Part shown: positions 50,937 through 64,000 of the stretch, piece by piece
Layout of the letters: each line of letters starts with the position of its first letter
Numbering within the stretch: position 1 is the first letter of the stretch
Source: Brevipalpus yothersi
Taxonomy: Eukaryota; Arthropoda; Arachnida; Trombidiformes; Tenuipalpidae
NCBI GenBank assembly: GCA_003956705.1
Contig: QZCP01000237.1
Coordinates: 1-64,000 of the forward strand
Length of the DNA: 64,000 nucleotides
Direction: 5' to 3'
The notes under the pieces: generated by a model
The model's database searches: none
Seen by the model: the letters and a program-made list of their open reading frames with translations, nothing else
Told to the model about the DNA's origin: nothing
Made by a program: the position numbers and the translations under genes

Positions 50937-52635
50937 TGCTTTCTATTGCTTACAATAGCAACAAGAAGTTGTGTGTCAAGAGAAATTTATCCCCAGCCTT
51001 TGCTTTTTCGGCTCTTATTGTATTCCATCGAACTTTCTCACTTGCTCTCTTCAATCATCCAACGTAACTAGTCACAATCTTCACAATTGAAGTGAACAGA
51101 TGAGAGAACCAACGAAATAGAAAGAGAGTCCAAAACATGATCAAACTGTCATGGAAACATTACAGAAACACTGACGTATATATACGATAGTACATTTTAT
51201 TCTTTTCTTATGAAGTTCACCTACACAATGCTAGTTTATATATAGTTTCTCTCTCTCTCTCTCTCGCTCTCTCTTTGGATAGTCTCACCTATTTGGAAAA
51301 ATTTTCTCTAGACAAAAATTTTTATGGAAATAGTGATAAAATTGAAGCAGAAGAGATAAGAGGCCAAAAGAATATGAAAAAATGGAAGAAAAAATAAGAC
51401 TTATGTTCTCTATCAGAATTGAAGCCATTCAGATAAAGGGACGAGCATTTTCCAAAATATATTGAATGATGTTCACGCTTACACAAACAATTGTGAGTAA
51501 AATATTCTTATTTGAATGGGATTGAGCACGTTCCGTGGATGTGATTTAGCATTTGAAAGATGTGTATTCCCTACTAGTAGAGGATAAAATTGTCCAACAA
51601 TTGACAATAACTTTTCTTGTTGTTGTTCAAATTGTCACCTATCGTGAGCATGAGAAACACATTCTGGTTGAAAGAAGAAAAAAAATAATCTTTCAAAGGG
51701 CTTTTAGATGTTTTCATTTTAAGATGCCACAATTTTCAGTTCCAGCTTAAAGGCTTCTCCTCAACCCATCAAGTCCTAACATAATGATTAATGCCATCTT
51801 CAATACATTTTATTTCACTCAAAATCTAAATGGCATCATCATCATTCTATCTTGCCAGATATTCTTTCCTGATGATACAGAGCCTCTTACATGAATATTC
51901 TTGCGGTTGATGGCTGCAAGAATCACAGTCAAGTAATCTACAGTGAGAATCATGCTCCTTGAAGGAGAGAGAGAGAAAATACTGTGGGAATAAAAAGAAG
52001 AATGCATACAAAATTCATTCATGGGAAACGTTTCTGTTCAAATCCTAAAATGAGCAACATTTGGAGAGCAGAACATGATGATGACTCTCAAGTGTGATCG
52101 AAAATCGTGGGCTGGATGATGGTGCATGGAAAGGGGCGAAAAAAAATGCTGTATGATTCCAAATAGAGTGGACAGAAGAATATGGTCTACAGAATTTCTA
52201 CAAAATAAATGGTGATATCATGGTCTTCGTGCTCATGAGAAGAATTCCGTATAGAGTAATTAATGTTGCTCATGGGAGAGTGTGAGAATGAAGAAGGAGA
52301 AAGAAAAAGGAAAAGTCATGAAATAAGAAGAAGAGGATCATATCCCATATCAGTTGAGATCCTTGATTCTGTCACCACTTTCTGAGCTTGACTTGCTCAT
52401 AATCTTTTCGATATTCTTTCCCATCAAATGCTAGAATACTCATCTTTGGATAGGCTTTGATGGTGTTATAAGAGAGAGGGGAGAAAAAGGAAGAAATGGT
52501 ATACATTCCTTATTATCGGTCAGCTACACTCATTTCCGCTTCTGCTTACACCAACCAAGCGGAGAATGTAAGATACAGAAGAGTAGGATAAAGAAGGAGG
52601 AGGAGGAAGAAAAAGAAGAGGCTTTCGATGAGATG

Positions 52636-52639
<4 letters not shown>

Positions 52640-52683
<44 letters not shown>
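52640..52683. repeat. (GA)n microsatellite
   Basis: GA run of about 44 bp ending in GAAAGAGA. Confidence 0.95.
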
Positions 52684-53450
52684 TGGGAAGAAAAGAGAAG
52701 CCCATGGAAGATGGATAGGGAAGAAAGAATATGGACTGCACTGAGGAATCAAATGTGGAACGTGCCTAAGGTCGACTTTGAATCCTGACAATACCAGTGA
52801 CGTGGTCATCAGACTGAATTGATCTTCCATTATGGTCCAAATATCTTTTCAATCCTCTTCTCATCTGAAACACATTCTCTGCATGTAAGAGTTTCGGTGG
52901 TAAGAGAACGGAATGAAGAGGGAGAGAGCGAGAGAGAAACCATATTCTTCAAAGTATTCCTTTGTGGAAAACAAATCGATGGATCTTGTTGACCTCGAGA
53001 GCAAGTGTGAGAAGAAGGGAAAAAAGAGAGCGAAAAAAGATGTAATGTACACTCTTTTTTTATTAAATGAAACTTCATTTGTTATCATTTTGAACTTCTT
53101 AATGTGAGTTCAAATTGAATCTTGTCGAGATTTATCTTCCTTCATTTCCGATTTTTTTAATATAAACTTGCCACACTTTATCTTCCCATTGTGAAACTGT
53201 TCCAAGTGAGAGAAATAGAATATTTTTTCTGTGAATACAGGCTACAAATTGAGAGAATAAAACATGAAAAATTGATAATACTTTTACTGCTCTGAAATGT
53301 CCCGAGTCACCTCCTTAACGGTATCGCCAAAGTGTTGTACAAGTTGAGAAAGTTTGCGCAACAATTTTACAAGAGCTTAGGAAATAATCTCAACAATCTT
53401 TGAAAATTAGTTTCAACTTGCTACTTTCTCTTTGTATCTGATACTTGCAC

Positions 53451-53452
<2 letters not shown>

Positions 53453-53523
<71 letters not shown>
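53453..53523. repeat. (CT)n microsatellite
   Basis: CT run of about 71 bp, with a complementary GA run 155 bp downstream. Confidence 0.97.
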
Positions 53524-53526
<3 letters not shown>

Positions 53527-53675
53527 TCAAAGATTGCCAATAAGCTATTCCAACTTATTCTTTCGTTTTTTCTGCTTCGTACACTTAAGAATCTGTGTCA
53601 ACGAAACATCTAGATGAAGACTAATTCGTTTGAAAGATTTGAGTAGTGATGGCTGGAAAGCTAGAAAATTCTTCC

Positions 53676-53678
<3 letters not shown>

Positions 53679-53714
<36 letters not shown>
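53679..53714. repeat. (GA)n microsatellite
   Basis: GA run of about 36 bp, second arm of the pair begun at 53453. Confidence 0.95.
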
Positions 53715-53717
<3 letters not shown>

Positions 53718-54127
53718 CTTCTTACACCCAATTCTTATTGCCCAAGTGCATCACTTGTCTCGTCTGTATTCTATCCTTTTCGCCTGTTTCTTCACGCTTG
53801 GTTAAGATGATTATGAACAAGATGATGATGGCAACGATAAATATAGGATTAAATTGATCGTAGCATTTCTTTCTCCTTAATCCGAATCTCCATGCTTCAC
53901 ATTCACTCTCTCTCTCTCTTCCTCTGGCTCTCATCTTCTATCTCTCTCACTCATTTTCATCTCCTTCTTTATTCACATCACTCTTCATTGGATTTATTCC
54001 TCTTCACTCTTTCTTTCCATCACTACTTTTGCCTTTCACTTCCATTGATCCCATTATTTATCCAACATAATCATGGTCACGTCCATCACGTCATACTGAT
54101 AGATATAGCTAGCATATAACATGCATA

Positions 54128-54150
54128 GTCTCTCTCTCTCTCTCTTTCTC
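54128..54150. repeat. (CT)n short tract
   Basis: CT/TTTC tract of about 23 bp, about 50 bp before a GA run. Confidence 0.85.
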
Positions 54151-54194
54151 TTTGGTAGTCCATCTTTATCACCACAGGCTACATGTTCAAATAG

Positions 54195-54197
<3 letters not shown>

Positions 54198-54274
<77 letters not shown>
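54198..54274. repeat. (GA)n microsatellite
   Basis: Perfect GA run of about 77 bp. Confidence 0.97.
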
Positions 54275-54278
<4 letters not shown>

Positions 54279-54989
54279 ATTTATTGATAGAAAACTTTCT
54301 CCTTCTTCTTATTTGGAAATATATGTGTACATGATCGGATCATATCTGAACATCTAATTCCAATCAATTGCTTTTATCCTATTTTCTCTCTATTCCTCAC
54401 TCTCTTCATGTGTATACATGTGAAGGAAAAACATGAGATCATCCATAGGTGGCTAATAGGAAATATTGGCAGAAAAACTTTGTGTATGTGTACATGTTTG
54501 TGTATTTCCATAGCTTCGAGCTAAAATGAGGAAGATAGACTATCATACACTTGATATACTCTTATTTTTCATCTTCCCATGAGCCCAATATTATCGGTTA
54601 CTGTGTTCCCTGGTAAATACACGTTAGAATATGCACATTCTAGAGCATAAGATGAACTCTTTCCCCCTCTCCACCACCGAAGCCCTCTTTACCAATACAT
54701 TCTGTGTATGTGTGTGTGAATATAAGTGTTGATATTGGAATTCTATCAAATATCTTACGCTCTATGAGAGATTTCCAGTGAGCGGTAGGATAGAGAGATT
54801 TTCTCTGGTTGGATAATATTCCGAGGAATACATAAGAATATTATAGCCAAATGATGATGATGGGAAATCAAGTGCAAACTGGCAAATGGATTGGCAGATA
54901 GAGAGAGGGCGAAAGGCTCAAATTGGTGTGAGAATGGGGAATACAAATCGATGTGAAAAAAGGATGTGTATTGGGTACATACATATATC

Positions 54990-55007
54990 TGTGTGTGTGT
55001 GTGTGTG
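54990..55007. repeat. (TG)n short repeat
   Basis: TG run of about 18 bp. Confidence 0.85.
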
Positions 55008-55227
55008 AAAATAAAGCTAGTCGAAAAGATGAGAATATCGAAGCTATTTGATATTTTTTTCTGCTCTCCCTTCTATTGCTCTGTATTCCGAATGATGATA
55101 ACTATTTATTTCTACCCCTTCTGATAGATGGTCATCTTAGGGGCTTCATTTTTCCGGATAAAATGATAACATCATCACCATGGATCACCAGGATAGGTCA
55201 TACACTGGTAAAGATATCAAGATCAAT

Positions 55228-55252
55228 GATCAATGATCGGTGATCATTGATC
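55228..55252. repeat. Perfect tight palindrome
   Basis: Arms of 11 bp (GATCAATGATC at 55228-55238 and GATCATTGATC at 55242-55252) surround a GGT loop. A third copy of the arm, GATCAATGATC, starts at 55221 and overlaps the left arm. Confidence 0.85.
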
Positions 55253-55481
55253 CGATGGTTGACTGGCGATAAGTTTCCATGAAGATGGCAAAAAAAATAA
55301 CCAGTTATTATTCTGTGACTTTTTTCCATCTTATTCTGGTAGATAGAGAGAAAGTTCATTTTCATCACTCAATACATTCATATCATATTACATTTGAGCT
55401 ACATTTTTTCCACCTCAATCTCGTCGGGAAATGAAACCAATTCATGATACATATTCAATACTAGTACACACACATAGACAC

Positions 55482-55539
<58 letters not shown>
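55482..55539. repeat. (CT)n microsatellite
   Basis: CT run of about 58 bp; a short GA run occurs at 55846-55862. Confidence 0.97.
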
Positions 55540-55542
<3 letters not shown>

Positions 55543-58500
55543 ATCCATTGAGAAATAGTTTCGAAAAGTATCTCTACTCTCATGACATACCATCATTCAT
55601 TTTTCTGAATGGATTTTCCGTTCTACACACACACATACGCACACTGATTTCGCAAGAATATTTTCCCCTCCACTTTGAACATGATAGATTTGCAGGAACC
55701 AATTAACCATGTAATCTGACCCATAGACCGGGTCAAGAATGGAGATATGGCCACCAAGTGTTGAAAGCTCAGCATTCTGTTGCTGGTTGACTTAGTAAGC
55801 AGAATTTTCATCAGATAGAGAGTGTCCATAGATTGCCGAAGAAAGAAAGAGAGAGAGAGAGAGCAAAAGAAAGAAAGAAATATCCAAAGAAAAAGAGTGT
55901 AAAGAAACTGGGTGTAAAAACCTTGAATTCAATCGAAATGGAGAGAAAAAGATTCACACATCTAGTAGATATGAACAATCTTTTATCTGGCAATTCTTCT
56001 TGCTCATCATATGGAATAGAGTTGATTGGATATCATTTATCAAGTAAGATTGATCAGTATGATTGTCTACTGTATTTTAAGTGGACTGAAGGTGGAAGTG
56101 ATAGGATATTAGGAGGAGAACATGGTGGATCACTTGAAATCCGTTCCACTATTAACGGTTGAGGATCAGTAAGGCAACTTATTGTTGTCCATGATTTTCT
56201 CACAAGATTAATTTGATCTGTGAGAAAATCCTGTTGGCAAAATTTTTCGTTGTATTCCATGAGAACATGAGTAATAGGACTCAAATGGAATGAATAGAAG
56301 AAGAAGAGAGATGGAAGAAGAGAAGAGGTGGAGAGGCTTCATGATAGTTGTATGAGTGTAACGTAATATCAGGGGATGTTCATAAAGAACATTTATTTGG
56401 CTCAATTCATAATGAAATGATTGGATAGAGCAAGAATAGATCTTTTTCCTCTATAATCTAGCAAGTAGATTCTGTCGTTATGATTGTGGAAGAATGAGAA
56501 AGTAAGAGAAAAGAAGGTATAAAATCTGTTCATCAGATGAAATTGAAAGAAGTGAATACCATTCTTTTTCCTCTACATTTTCTTAATCTCCTGCTATTGT
56601 TAGGGAGGATAAAATTCATAACAATATACTGAATACTTTACCGTCATATGGTGGAAAGCTTTACAGATTAATCTAATCACTTTTTGCAATTGGAAGAGAG
56701 GAAAGATTTTGTCGGGGATAAAAGGCTCGAAAAAACAAGGAATTCTCAATACTCAACAAAGTGTTCAGTAATCCTATTGATGGCCAAACGAGGATAATCA
56801 TGAAGAACAATCAGAATTTCCAGGGAAAGTAAGCTCTGTTTGAGTTTAAAAGGCTGATTAAATCCTGGAATACGTGAAAATTCTACTCTCTCTCTCCCAC
56901 TTTCCTTCCTTTCTCTCTATTCTTTGCTATTCTATGAGCAACTGATCAATGGTATGGATGAATGGCTCAGAAACTGGGTAGCTACTACTTTTTTTTATCC
57001 ATTCAGTGTGTATGCTTTGTAAAAGACAGTGATGAATGTTCACTTGTTAATCATCAATTAGCATACAATTTTGTGAAACTGCACCTCAATTTATCATTGA
57101 ATTAAGAGATAATAAAATTCATCTAATAAAGTTACCAATCAGCATTTTGAGTGAGAGAGAAAGAAAAAAAAAGTCATGGCAACAGGTATAGGTATAGGAT
57201 GAGAATAGGTATGTGGTGAAAGTGTATTCTGAAATAATAGAAAAAGAGGTTTGTTGGAGAGAATATACTCCATTAGAGTGATTCTTTTTCCAGTATTATC
57301 AGTGTTCGAGCCAGACTTATGGATTGATTTGATTTAGATAGAGATTCCACAATAATTGGATTTGATGCAATCAGTGTGAAGTTTACCAATTGAGTAGAGC
57401 ATTCATAAGGTGAATAGAAGAAGGATAGAGTTTTTCTATTCTCTTATTCTCTTCCCAAAAATGAATTAGAATTATGAAAGTTGTAAACACAAATGCCTTT
57501 CCGGTTGAGTAAACGTTTCCAATGAAATTGAGATTCTCGAGGATGTAGACATTTGGCCCATACATCTACTGAACAAGGAATGCGGTGGTAGTAGCAATAG
57601 CATGTAGACAAATTTTGAGTGAAAAGCTATTATAACAGTTTTGAAAGTGGAAGCGAAAAGATTCAAACACATCAAAATAATTCAGTTGGAAGTGATCAAA
57701 CTCAACCAAATTTTGAGTGAAATAAAAAGAAAGAGAGAAACCGTTTTCCTATGGTAGACGAAGGATATTCTCATGGATGAATCGATTTAAAGAGGAAAAA
57801 TGGATATGTCTATGGATATAATACAAACATCAGGTACGCGTGATATTACCTTGAAAAGTTCAAACCTGTCAAAAGCCTTACCCAAATATTCCCATTTTTA
57901 GTAGACAGAAAGATTTCTCTTCATTGCATTCTGATTCACCTTCATGCTGAAGCTAAGCTATCAGAAAATATATATGTGCAAGGTGTATGTGTATGCATTT
58001 GTTACCTCTTCCGTGAGATGATATTGGTTCTCCTCTGACCTTTAAATGGCATTCTGTTCCTCTCTTTCTCACTCACTCACTAGCATCTTAAGCAAGTATG
58101 CTGAAAACGAAGTAAAACCTTATATTTGGGAAGAATGGAAAAAATAGCTCTCAAAACTTCAATACTAGATGTGTGTATATTTTCTCTCTACCTGGTGTGA
58201 GTAGGTGAACATTGAGAAGAGAAAAAAAGGAGGGAAAAGAATTCAAAAAGATTGGCCAAAAGTAGAATAAATAGTTGTGCAAAAGGCTGATTGATTGTTC
58301 CCTTTGAGCACTTGTGAACGTTTTTAGATATATATATCGAAATTCTGGTAGCTTGTGATCAGCGATCACAATCGATTGTACTGTTTCCAGTGTGGACACA
58401 ATACACAAAAGACATTGTTGGCCTGATAGGGGGGCTCTAACAATGAGAAGACGGAGAGTATATATTTTATAACATGTTCAGTCAGCCATTTGGATCATTT

Positions 58501-58552
58501 TCACTGTAGATGAAGAGAGAAAGAGAGAGTGAATCTGTGAAAATAAGTGATA

Positions 58553-58603
58553 GTTTGCCGTAGGGGTCACTTTTCTAACTGTAAAGCTGCAAGGCTTGCA
58601 AAC
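58553..58603. other. Imperfect hairpin resembling the 8323 block
   Basis: Arms GTTTGC (58553-58558) and GCAAAC (58598-58603). Inside are CCGTAGGGG and TGCAAGGC, both also close to the 8323-8364 element (CCGTAGAGG, TGCAAGGC). Confidence 0.3.
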
Positions 58604-59245
58604 AAATACACATCCACACAAAAGTTTGGCGAACCAGGAGTGATCTTGCCTTATATTAATCAGATCTACATTGATGATAGGGTGAACAGAGGATCATGTC
58701 CATGTCAATAACATACAATTTCTTTGCCAATCCATGACTTGGATCAGATGTGTCACTTGTTCAATGAACAATTCTTGAATAAGATAAGAAAGTAAAGCAA
58801 TTGGTGGTGAGAAAAGAAGAAGGAGTGAACAAATCAACCAACAATCGTTTGAATTAAGATCTGGACAAATAATCGATTGGATTCCCTTTGCCTAACTTTA
58901 TCTCTCCCTTTATTCTCTATTCTATACTCTCTTCTTGTCCACCAGAGCTAACCTGAGGTTATTATTGCAATTGTGTGTTAACAGCTCACACCCTTATACT
59001 CCTTACAATTACTGACTGAGAGATGCTGAGAGGAAAAGATTAACCTCGAGCCAGAGAGAATAAAGATAGAGAATACTCTCGCCATGAGTATAACAAGTCT
59101 ATGTATCTCTGTCCCTCTCTCTCTCTTTCTTTTTTTCTTCCTAGTTCTTCAGTCAATTGAACAGCTCTCTGGCATTCTCTCGACGAGAGGTTTTTCTCAA
59201 CCTCTCACAGGGGTTTACTATGATAATCGGGTCGCAATGTATACG

Positions 59246-59285
59246 GTGTACATGTGTGTGTGTATGTGTGTCTGTGTGTGTATAT
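59246..59285. repeat. (TG)n imperfect repeat
   Basis: TG-rich stretch of about 40 bp with A and C interruptions. Confidence 0.85.
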
Positions 59286-62209
59286 ACTGAATTTTGAAGT
59301 TCTATTTTGCAATTCTTGGCAATTCGGAGAAGAATGAATATAATGTGAGAGAAAGAAGAGAAGAGAAGAGAAGTAAAGCAAAAAATGTTAGGCAAAGTTT
59401 GCTGAGTTGAATAAAAAAAGGACGCTGACTTTGGATAATGGGAACTCAATTTTTAAAAGGTAAAAGAGAAGTGAATTTAGAGCAAAACATTGTGAAAGAA
59501 GAAGAGTGTAAAAGGAAGAGAAAAAAATTCCCGAGAAAAAGATGAGAAAAAAGAGTAGGAATAAGAATGAGAAGAAAGAGAAAACAAAGTGGATCGCAAA
59601 ATGGAAATGATTGTGCAAGTTTCACCAAGAAAGAGATAGATAGATGTATAAAGTAGAATGATAAAATGGAACATCTTCTTTTTTCGTCCTCTTTCAACTA
59701 CTACTTTTCTTCACCCAACAAACGAGAATTCAACTTCTTTGCACACTTTTTGACAATACAAATCTTGTTGGAGTGTCACTAAACTGGCGGAGGATTTTCC
59801 ATGTGAGAGAAAAACTGAATAGGAATACAGATCAATCTTATCTCATCACCAACGAGAACCATGTATCAATCATGTGTATGTGTTACCCTTTAAGTGGAAT
59901 CTCATGAAAATGACCAAATTTTGGGGAGACAAACCACCAACAATTCTCTTACCCTAATTCTAATCTTGTCAGTAACGAAATTTGTATCATCGATTGAGAG
60001 TGTCTTCCTGGAGGAAGAGAGAGAGACTGAGAATAAAGTCAAGGAAAGTTTCTACTTTCTAAGAAGTTGGAACTTTGACTGAGCTCTTAGTATCACTTAG
60101 AATTAGATAGAATTTCTAATCATTATCAAGCTAATAAACCATGTTCACTCAGCCAATCAACTCAACAACTTAAGAGAGAGTATCAAGACTCCCAAGATAC
60201 CACATTTTGAGCGATTTTGTTCGAATTAATTAGCTAGAATACGAAATGAACAATGTATTCCAAAACAGGAGAGAGAGAGAAAGAGAGAAAGAGGAAGAAA
60301 AAGAGGAAGAAAAAGAAAAAGAGTTAAATACATGCTGAAACGATGCTACTGACTTGTGATATACCCTCAACTCTTTTTCTGGGCTGAAGAATACTTGACA
60401 GTGATTATTCTCATGAGAAAAATCCGAATGACCACAACAATAGATGGAGAACTATTTATCTAAGAGGAATAAGAAGCCACATGCATACACATGCACACAC
60501 TTACTCTCACACAGTGAAGCTTAGTGATTGCGAATGAGAAAAGGTCATTCAGAGTGATACATGTAAGTAGAAAAGATTGACTGGAAGAATGGATCTTGGA
60601 TCATCAATTACTAGTGTCCATCACTCGATCTGCGTGTGTGAATGTCTCAGTCTCCATCATTTCACCCAGTTGTTCAGCATTCGAAATGCAAGTACACATA
60701 CATGCCTCTCTTGAATGATTACATCCACATTTCCTTTCGATATACTAGATTCACTTTCATCTTTTGCTGGTTCACGGAAAGATTCATCAAAAGCATGCAT
60801 CTATGTGTGCCTGTGAATATGCTGAATAAGAGACAAGGCAAAGAGAAGCAAATATGAGAATAATGATAAGAAAAAATGGCTCAAAAAGATTATTCTCTCC
60901 TCATCGATTCTTCCATGTGCCATGAGTTACTTGAAAACCTGTCAAATTGTCTATCGATAGATTCTTTTTTCGGATACATCTTCTTGCAGCTCTTCAAAAA
61001 ACTCAACAACAACACCAACAACATTTCACGCATCTACAATACATTATCATTTTGCAAAATTTTGAAGAGGTAGAAGAAAATATTATTATCTATACACAGA
61101 ATGGACTCCTAGCCAGGAGAGGAGGAGAAAGAATAATGCTTGAACGTGTTTCGCGAATCAATAGAGAATCCATTATCTGTCAGGTTGGTGGGTTTTATTC
61201 ACTTCCATCGATGTAACGATCATCATTACGGTTGTGGATGGTAATTTTATTTGGATTATTATGAAGCAAAATGATATGTTCTTTCTTCAACTTTTCCATG
61301 AAGCCAAGAGAAATCATTTAGCTGGTATTCCTGTTTTTCTCTCCACCTTAACCAAGTCATCGTCAATAGATTTGTTTTCAAGCAACTGGAGACAAGAATA
61401 TTTTGCATCATTATTCCTCTCTCTATCGGTTCTCTCTCTCTCTCTCTCACTCTCACTTCATCCTAATCTCAGAATTTTCTCAATCCTAACTCATTCAAAT
61501 TGCATTATTGCGAAATGTTTAAGGCACTATGAACATGAGTATACTGATTCTGAAAAAAACTACAGCTTAACCCCTACGCATGATATATACTAATGAATAA
61601 AAGATTTGAGCTATACTCTTTGTACCTTAGAGAATCAGATCGAAACTTGAGCTTTTTGCTTGAAACGAAAATCATTCCTTTCAAGTATCTAAAACACCGA
61701 AAGCAAGTGTTTCTCACTAGGCCAGCTGAGTAAAAGACATCCGGTGAGATTGAAAGTTTCGAAATACTTCTTTTTCTCTACTAATACTCTCATTTGAATA
61801 TCTTCTGGTAGCTCAGAATCTCTTTTTCTGTCACTATTTGCATATCATCAGTCGAAATCTATTCTGAGAAACAAGAACCTTCCAACGTCATTCTCATGAA
61901 GATGTTGAAATCTCATCCAGGTAAGTGTATGAGGTGGAAACTTCATTACAGATCAAATTCTAGTGTCAAGTTTGTCATGATCAGTTTTGCTCACTCTTTC
62001 GATCAGAAGCATATTAGCAAATAAACTTGAGTCCCTTGTATCTGTGTATAAATGCTACTGATTCACGTTGACCCCATCCACATGACCTTTGGAAAAGATT
62101 TTGCCTCTCTCTCTCCCAAACTAGCCAAACGATATCACCTGACTTACAATACTAAATATGAATTGATTCCTTCATGAATGTCACTCATAATTGTCTGTAT
62201 GCATTATCA

Positions 62210-62214
<5 letters not shown>

Positions 62215-62261
<47 letters not shown>
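62215..62261. repeat. (CT)n microsatellite
   Basis: CT run of about 47 bp, about 175 bp before a complementary GA run. Confidence 0.97.
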
Positions 62262-62263
<2 letters not shown>

Positions 62264-62433
62264 AATATCTCATGTTGTCGATGCTTTTCCTGAACCGGGT
62301 GGCTCATGTGAATGGAACACGAGACAGTGTGAGTAAGAAGAAAGCTAATATTATGGATTCAATTTTGGGCACAAATCAGAATGAGGGATTCATGATGCTG
62401 ATTGAGTGTCGCACACATAAAAGGAAGCAAGAA

Positions 62434-62436
<3 letters not shown>

Positions 62437-62490
<54 letters not shown>
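62437..62490. repeat. (GA)n microsatellite
   Basis: GA run of about 54 bp, second arm of the pair begun at 62215. Confidence 0.97.
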
Positions 62491-62492
<2 letters not shown>

Positions 62493-64000
62493 AATAGAAC
62501 CTTGTATAGCAGTACATTTACTTCCATGGATGGTAAGGCAATAGAAAGAAAGAGAGAGGAAGAGAAGATTTGCTACTGACGTCGATGAATATGACAGACA
62601 AAGTGGAAGGAAGAAGGGTTGACTCAAGTGGTAACCGAATATCCTTCTATTCCTCTAAATATTCCTGTCTAACTAGTGACATTGAATGATTTTTTCTTCT
62701 TCTTCTTTCTCTCTCTCTCTTTCTCCTTCATTTGATAACTTTCTCCTTTTTCTCGCATTATTCTGTCAAAAAAGAATCGAAATTATGCACAGCCTCTGTT
62801 TATTTGAGTTTCTGGTGAAGAAATCTTCCAGTTAGATGAATGTGTTTGCAACGATTAAACAAAAAGAAGAGTGTATAACAGTAAAGTCAATCGATGGGCT
62901 TGGCTGGGCTACTACTGTCTCGTATTTTTTTTATCTGACGATTGGGAGAGAAGTAAAGAAAAAATAGTTACATCTCCTAGCCTCGTTATCAGAACCAATT
63001 TATCAGTTTCTGAGTAGTATGGCTGAAGAAGTCCCGTTATTTTAGGATTTTTCTATTTTTAGATCTCACATACTCTCTTAAGATGGATGAATACATGAGA
63101 AAAAAGATGAATGAAAAAAGTTAACTTGGTGAGAAGAATAAAAGAAAAAAAAATTCTATCCATAATCCCCACATTTGCTGGAAAGGTTTTTTTCCTCTCT
63201 CTCCTTTCTCTCTCTTGAAATAAATGAACTTACAAAACTCTCATCAACAACTCAACTCAGATTAATGTTACAATATTGAGCTTGAGATGGGATCGAAATC
63301 CTTCAGATGCTCATATTGAATAGATTTATACCTAATGTTCTCCACAAGTATCGATCAATAATATGTTTCGTTGCCTCTCTTTTCTGTCTTTCTCTTTCTC
63401 TTAATCGTACACCTAATTCCATTCTGATTGTTGTATTGATTTGAGCGCAGAAAGTATCTGAATGTTCTCATTCATACTGAGTGTAAATCCAATTTTCGTT
63501 TGGATGACAAAGCACCATCTGATAGGATTCATTGAGCAAATAAGTAGAAAAATAAATCAATCATTTTTTAGGAGAAACTGAAAGGGTTCAGAGAGTAAAA
63601 CTTCTGCCCAAAACTTTTTTTCTGGAATGAGTATAATCCAAAAAGCTCAATGAAATCGTTAAATGATAAAATAGCTCAGAGCCATTATCTAACTTATATC
63701 ATGGGTTTTTTCCAAGAAGGGCTTAATCTTCATCACTGAACTTGGATTGACCAAAGCTAAAAGATGAAAGCTGAGAAGCTTACAATATAATTAAATGATG
63801 GAAAGATGTCCCCAAAAAATGGTTGATACTTCCAATAATCTCCAGTTTATTGTTGCACGCGAAGCCTAAGAATAAGAGATAGATTATTTTTGGGCCTTAA
63901 AGCATGAACAAAGCGAGCAATAGTCAATACATATGGCAAATGCCGTTGTCGAATAAAAGTTGGTATTCCATCCACTACAACTTGTTAGTTGAGATGCATG

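Larger units (their letters stand above)
50149..64000. other. Non-coding flank rich in GA/CT repeats
   Basis: GA and CT tracts up to about 77 bp recur here, several as closely spaced opposite pairs. Pyrimidine-rich single-strand stretches (53.87-54.05 kb) and purine-rich ones (59.34-59.60 kb) are also present. No coding exon, RNA gene or transposase is recognised. The region could be intron of the receptor gene or true intergenic DNA. Confidence 0.5.

Noticed and set aside
55833..56162. 109-codon plus-strand frame with basic N-terminus
   Set aside because: The N-terminus is translated GA/GAAA repeat and the rest has no recognisable domain or splice support.

Overview
This is an AT-rich animal genomic window, not bacterial: there are no operons, genes are split by GT-AG introns, and most of the DNA is non-coding. 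The best taxonomic clues are an invertebrate-type aminergic GPCR exon, very dense perfect (GA)n/(CT)n microsatellites, short introns in one gene and small secreted proteins. These suggest an arthropod, possibly a mite or another arachnid. That placement is inference; no marker here is decisive.

Layout. Almost everything that looks truly coding lies in an island of about 7 kb (21.35-28.32 kb). (i) 21350-21602, minus strand: a first coding exon of an unidentified, probably nuclear protein (Ser/Thr-rich, basic RKRRP patch, hydrophobic AAMVLMSLS segment), ending in a perfect AG|GTAAGT-type donor. (ii) 22567-22776 (+) and 23225-23425 (-): a tail-to-tail pair of tiny secreted His/acid-rich proteins that are recognisably related to each other, each with its own AATAAA. 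(iii) 24547-25969 (+): a four-exon gene for a 276-residue secreted Gly-rich then Pro/Ala-rich protein with Trp-spaced glycine blocks, a 39-nt tandem repeat and a Lys/Leu-rich tail. (iv) 27716-28321, minus strand: the terminal exon of a class A amine GPCR (third intracellular loop, TM6, TM7, helix 8), most like invertebrate 5-HT1 serotonin receptors.

The flanks, 1-21.35 kb and 28.32-64 kb, contain no convincing coding sequence. Nearly all their open frames are translations of GA/CT repeats (ERERER or SLSLSL) or short chance frames. The GPCR's 5' exons must lie above 28.32 kb and the downstream exons of the 21.35 kb gene must lie below 21.35 kb, and neither set is visible. The simplest reading is that much of both flanks is long intron of these two minus-strand genes, with the secreted-protein genes in the interval between them. 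GA/CT tracts of up to about 80 bp recur every 1-2 kb in the flanks but are rare in the gene island and between about 42.0 and 50.1 kb. Many occur as pairs with CT first and GA 50-300 bp later on the same strand, so that they could fold into long hairpins.

The part most likely to be undescribed is the secreted-protein cluster at 22.5-26.0 kb: a His/acid mini-protein pair beside a Gly/Trp-Pro/Ala repeat protein.
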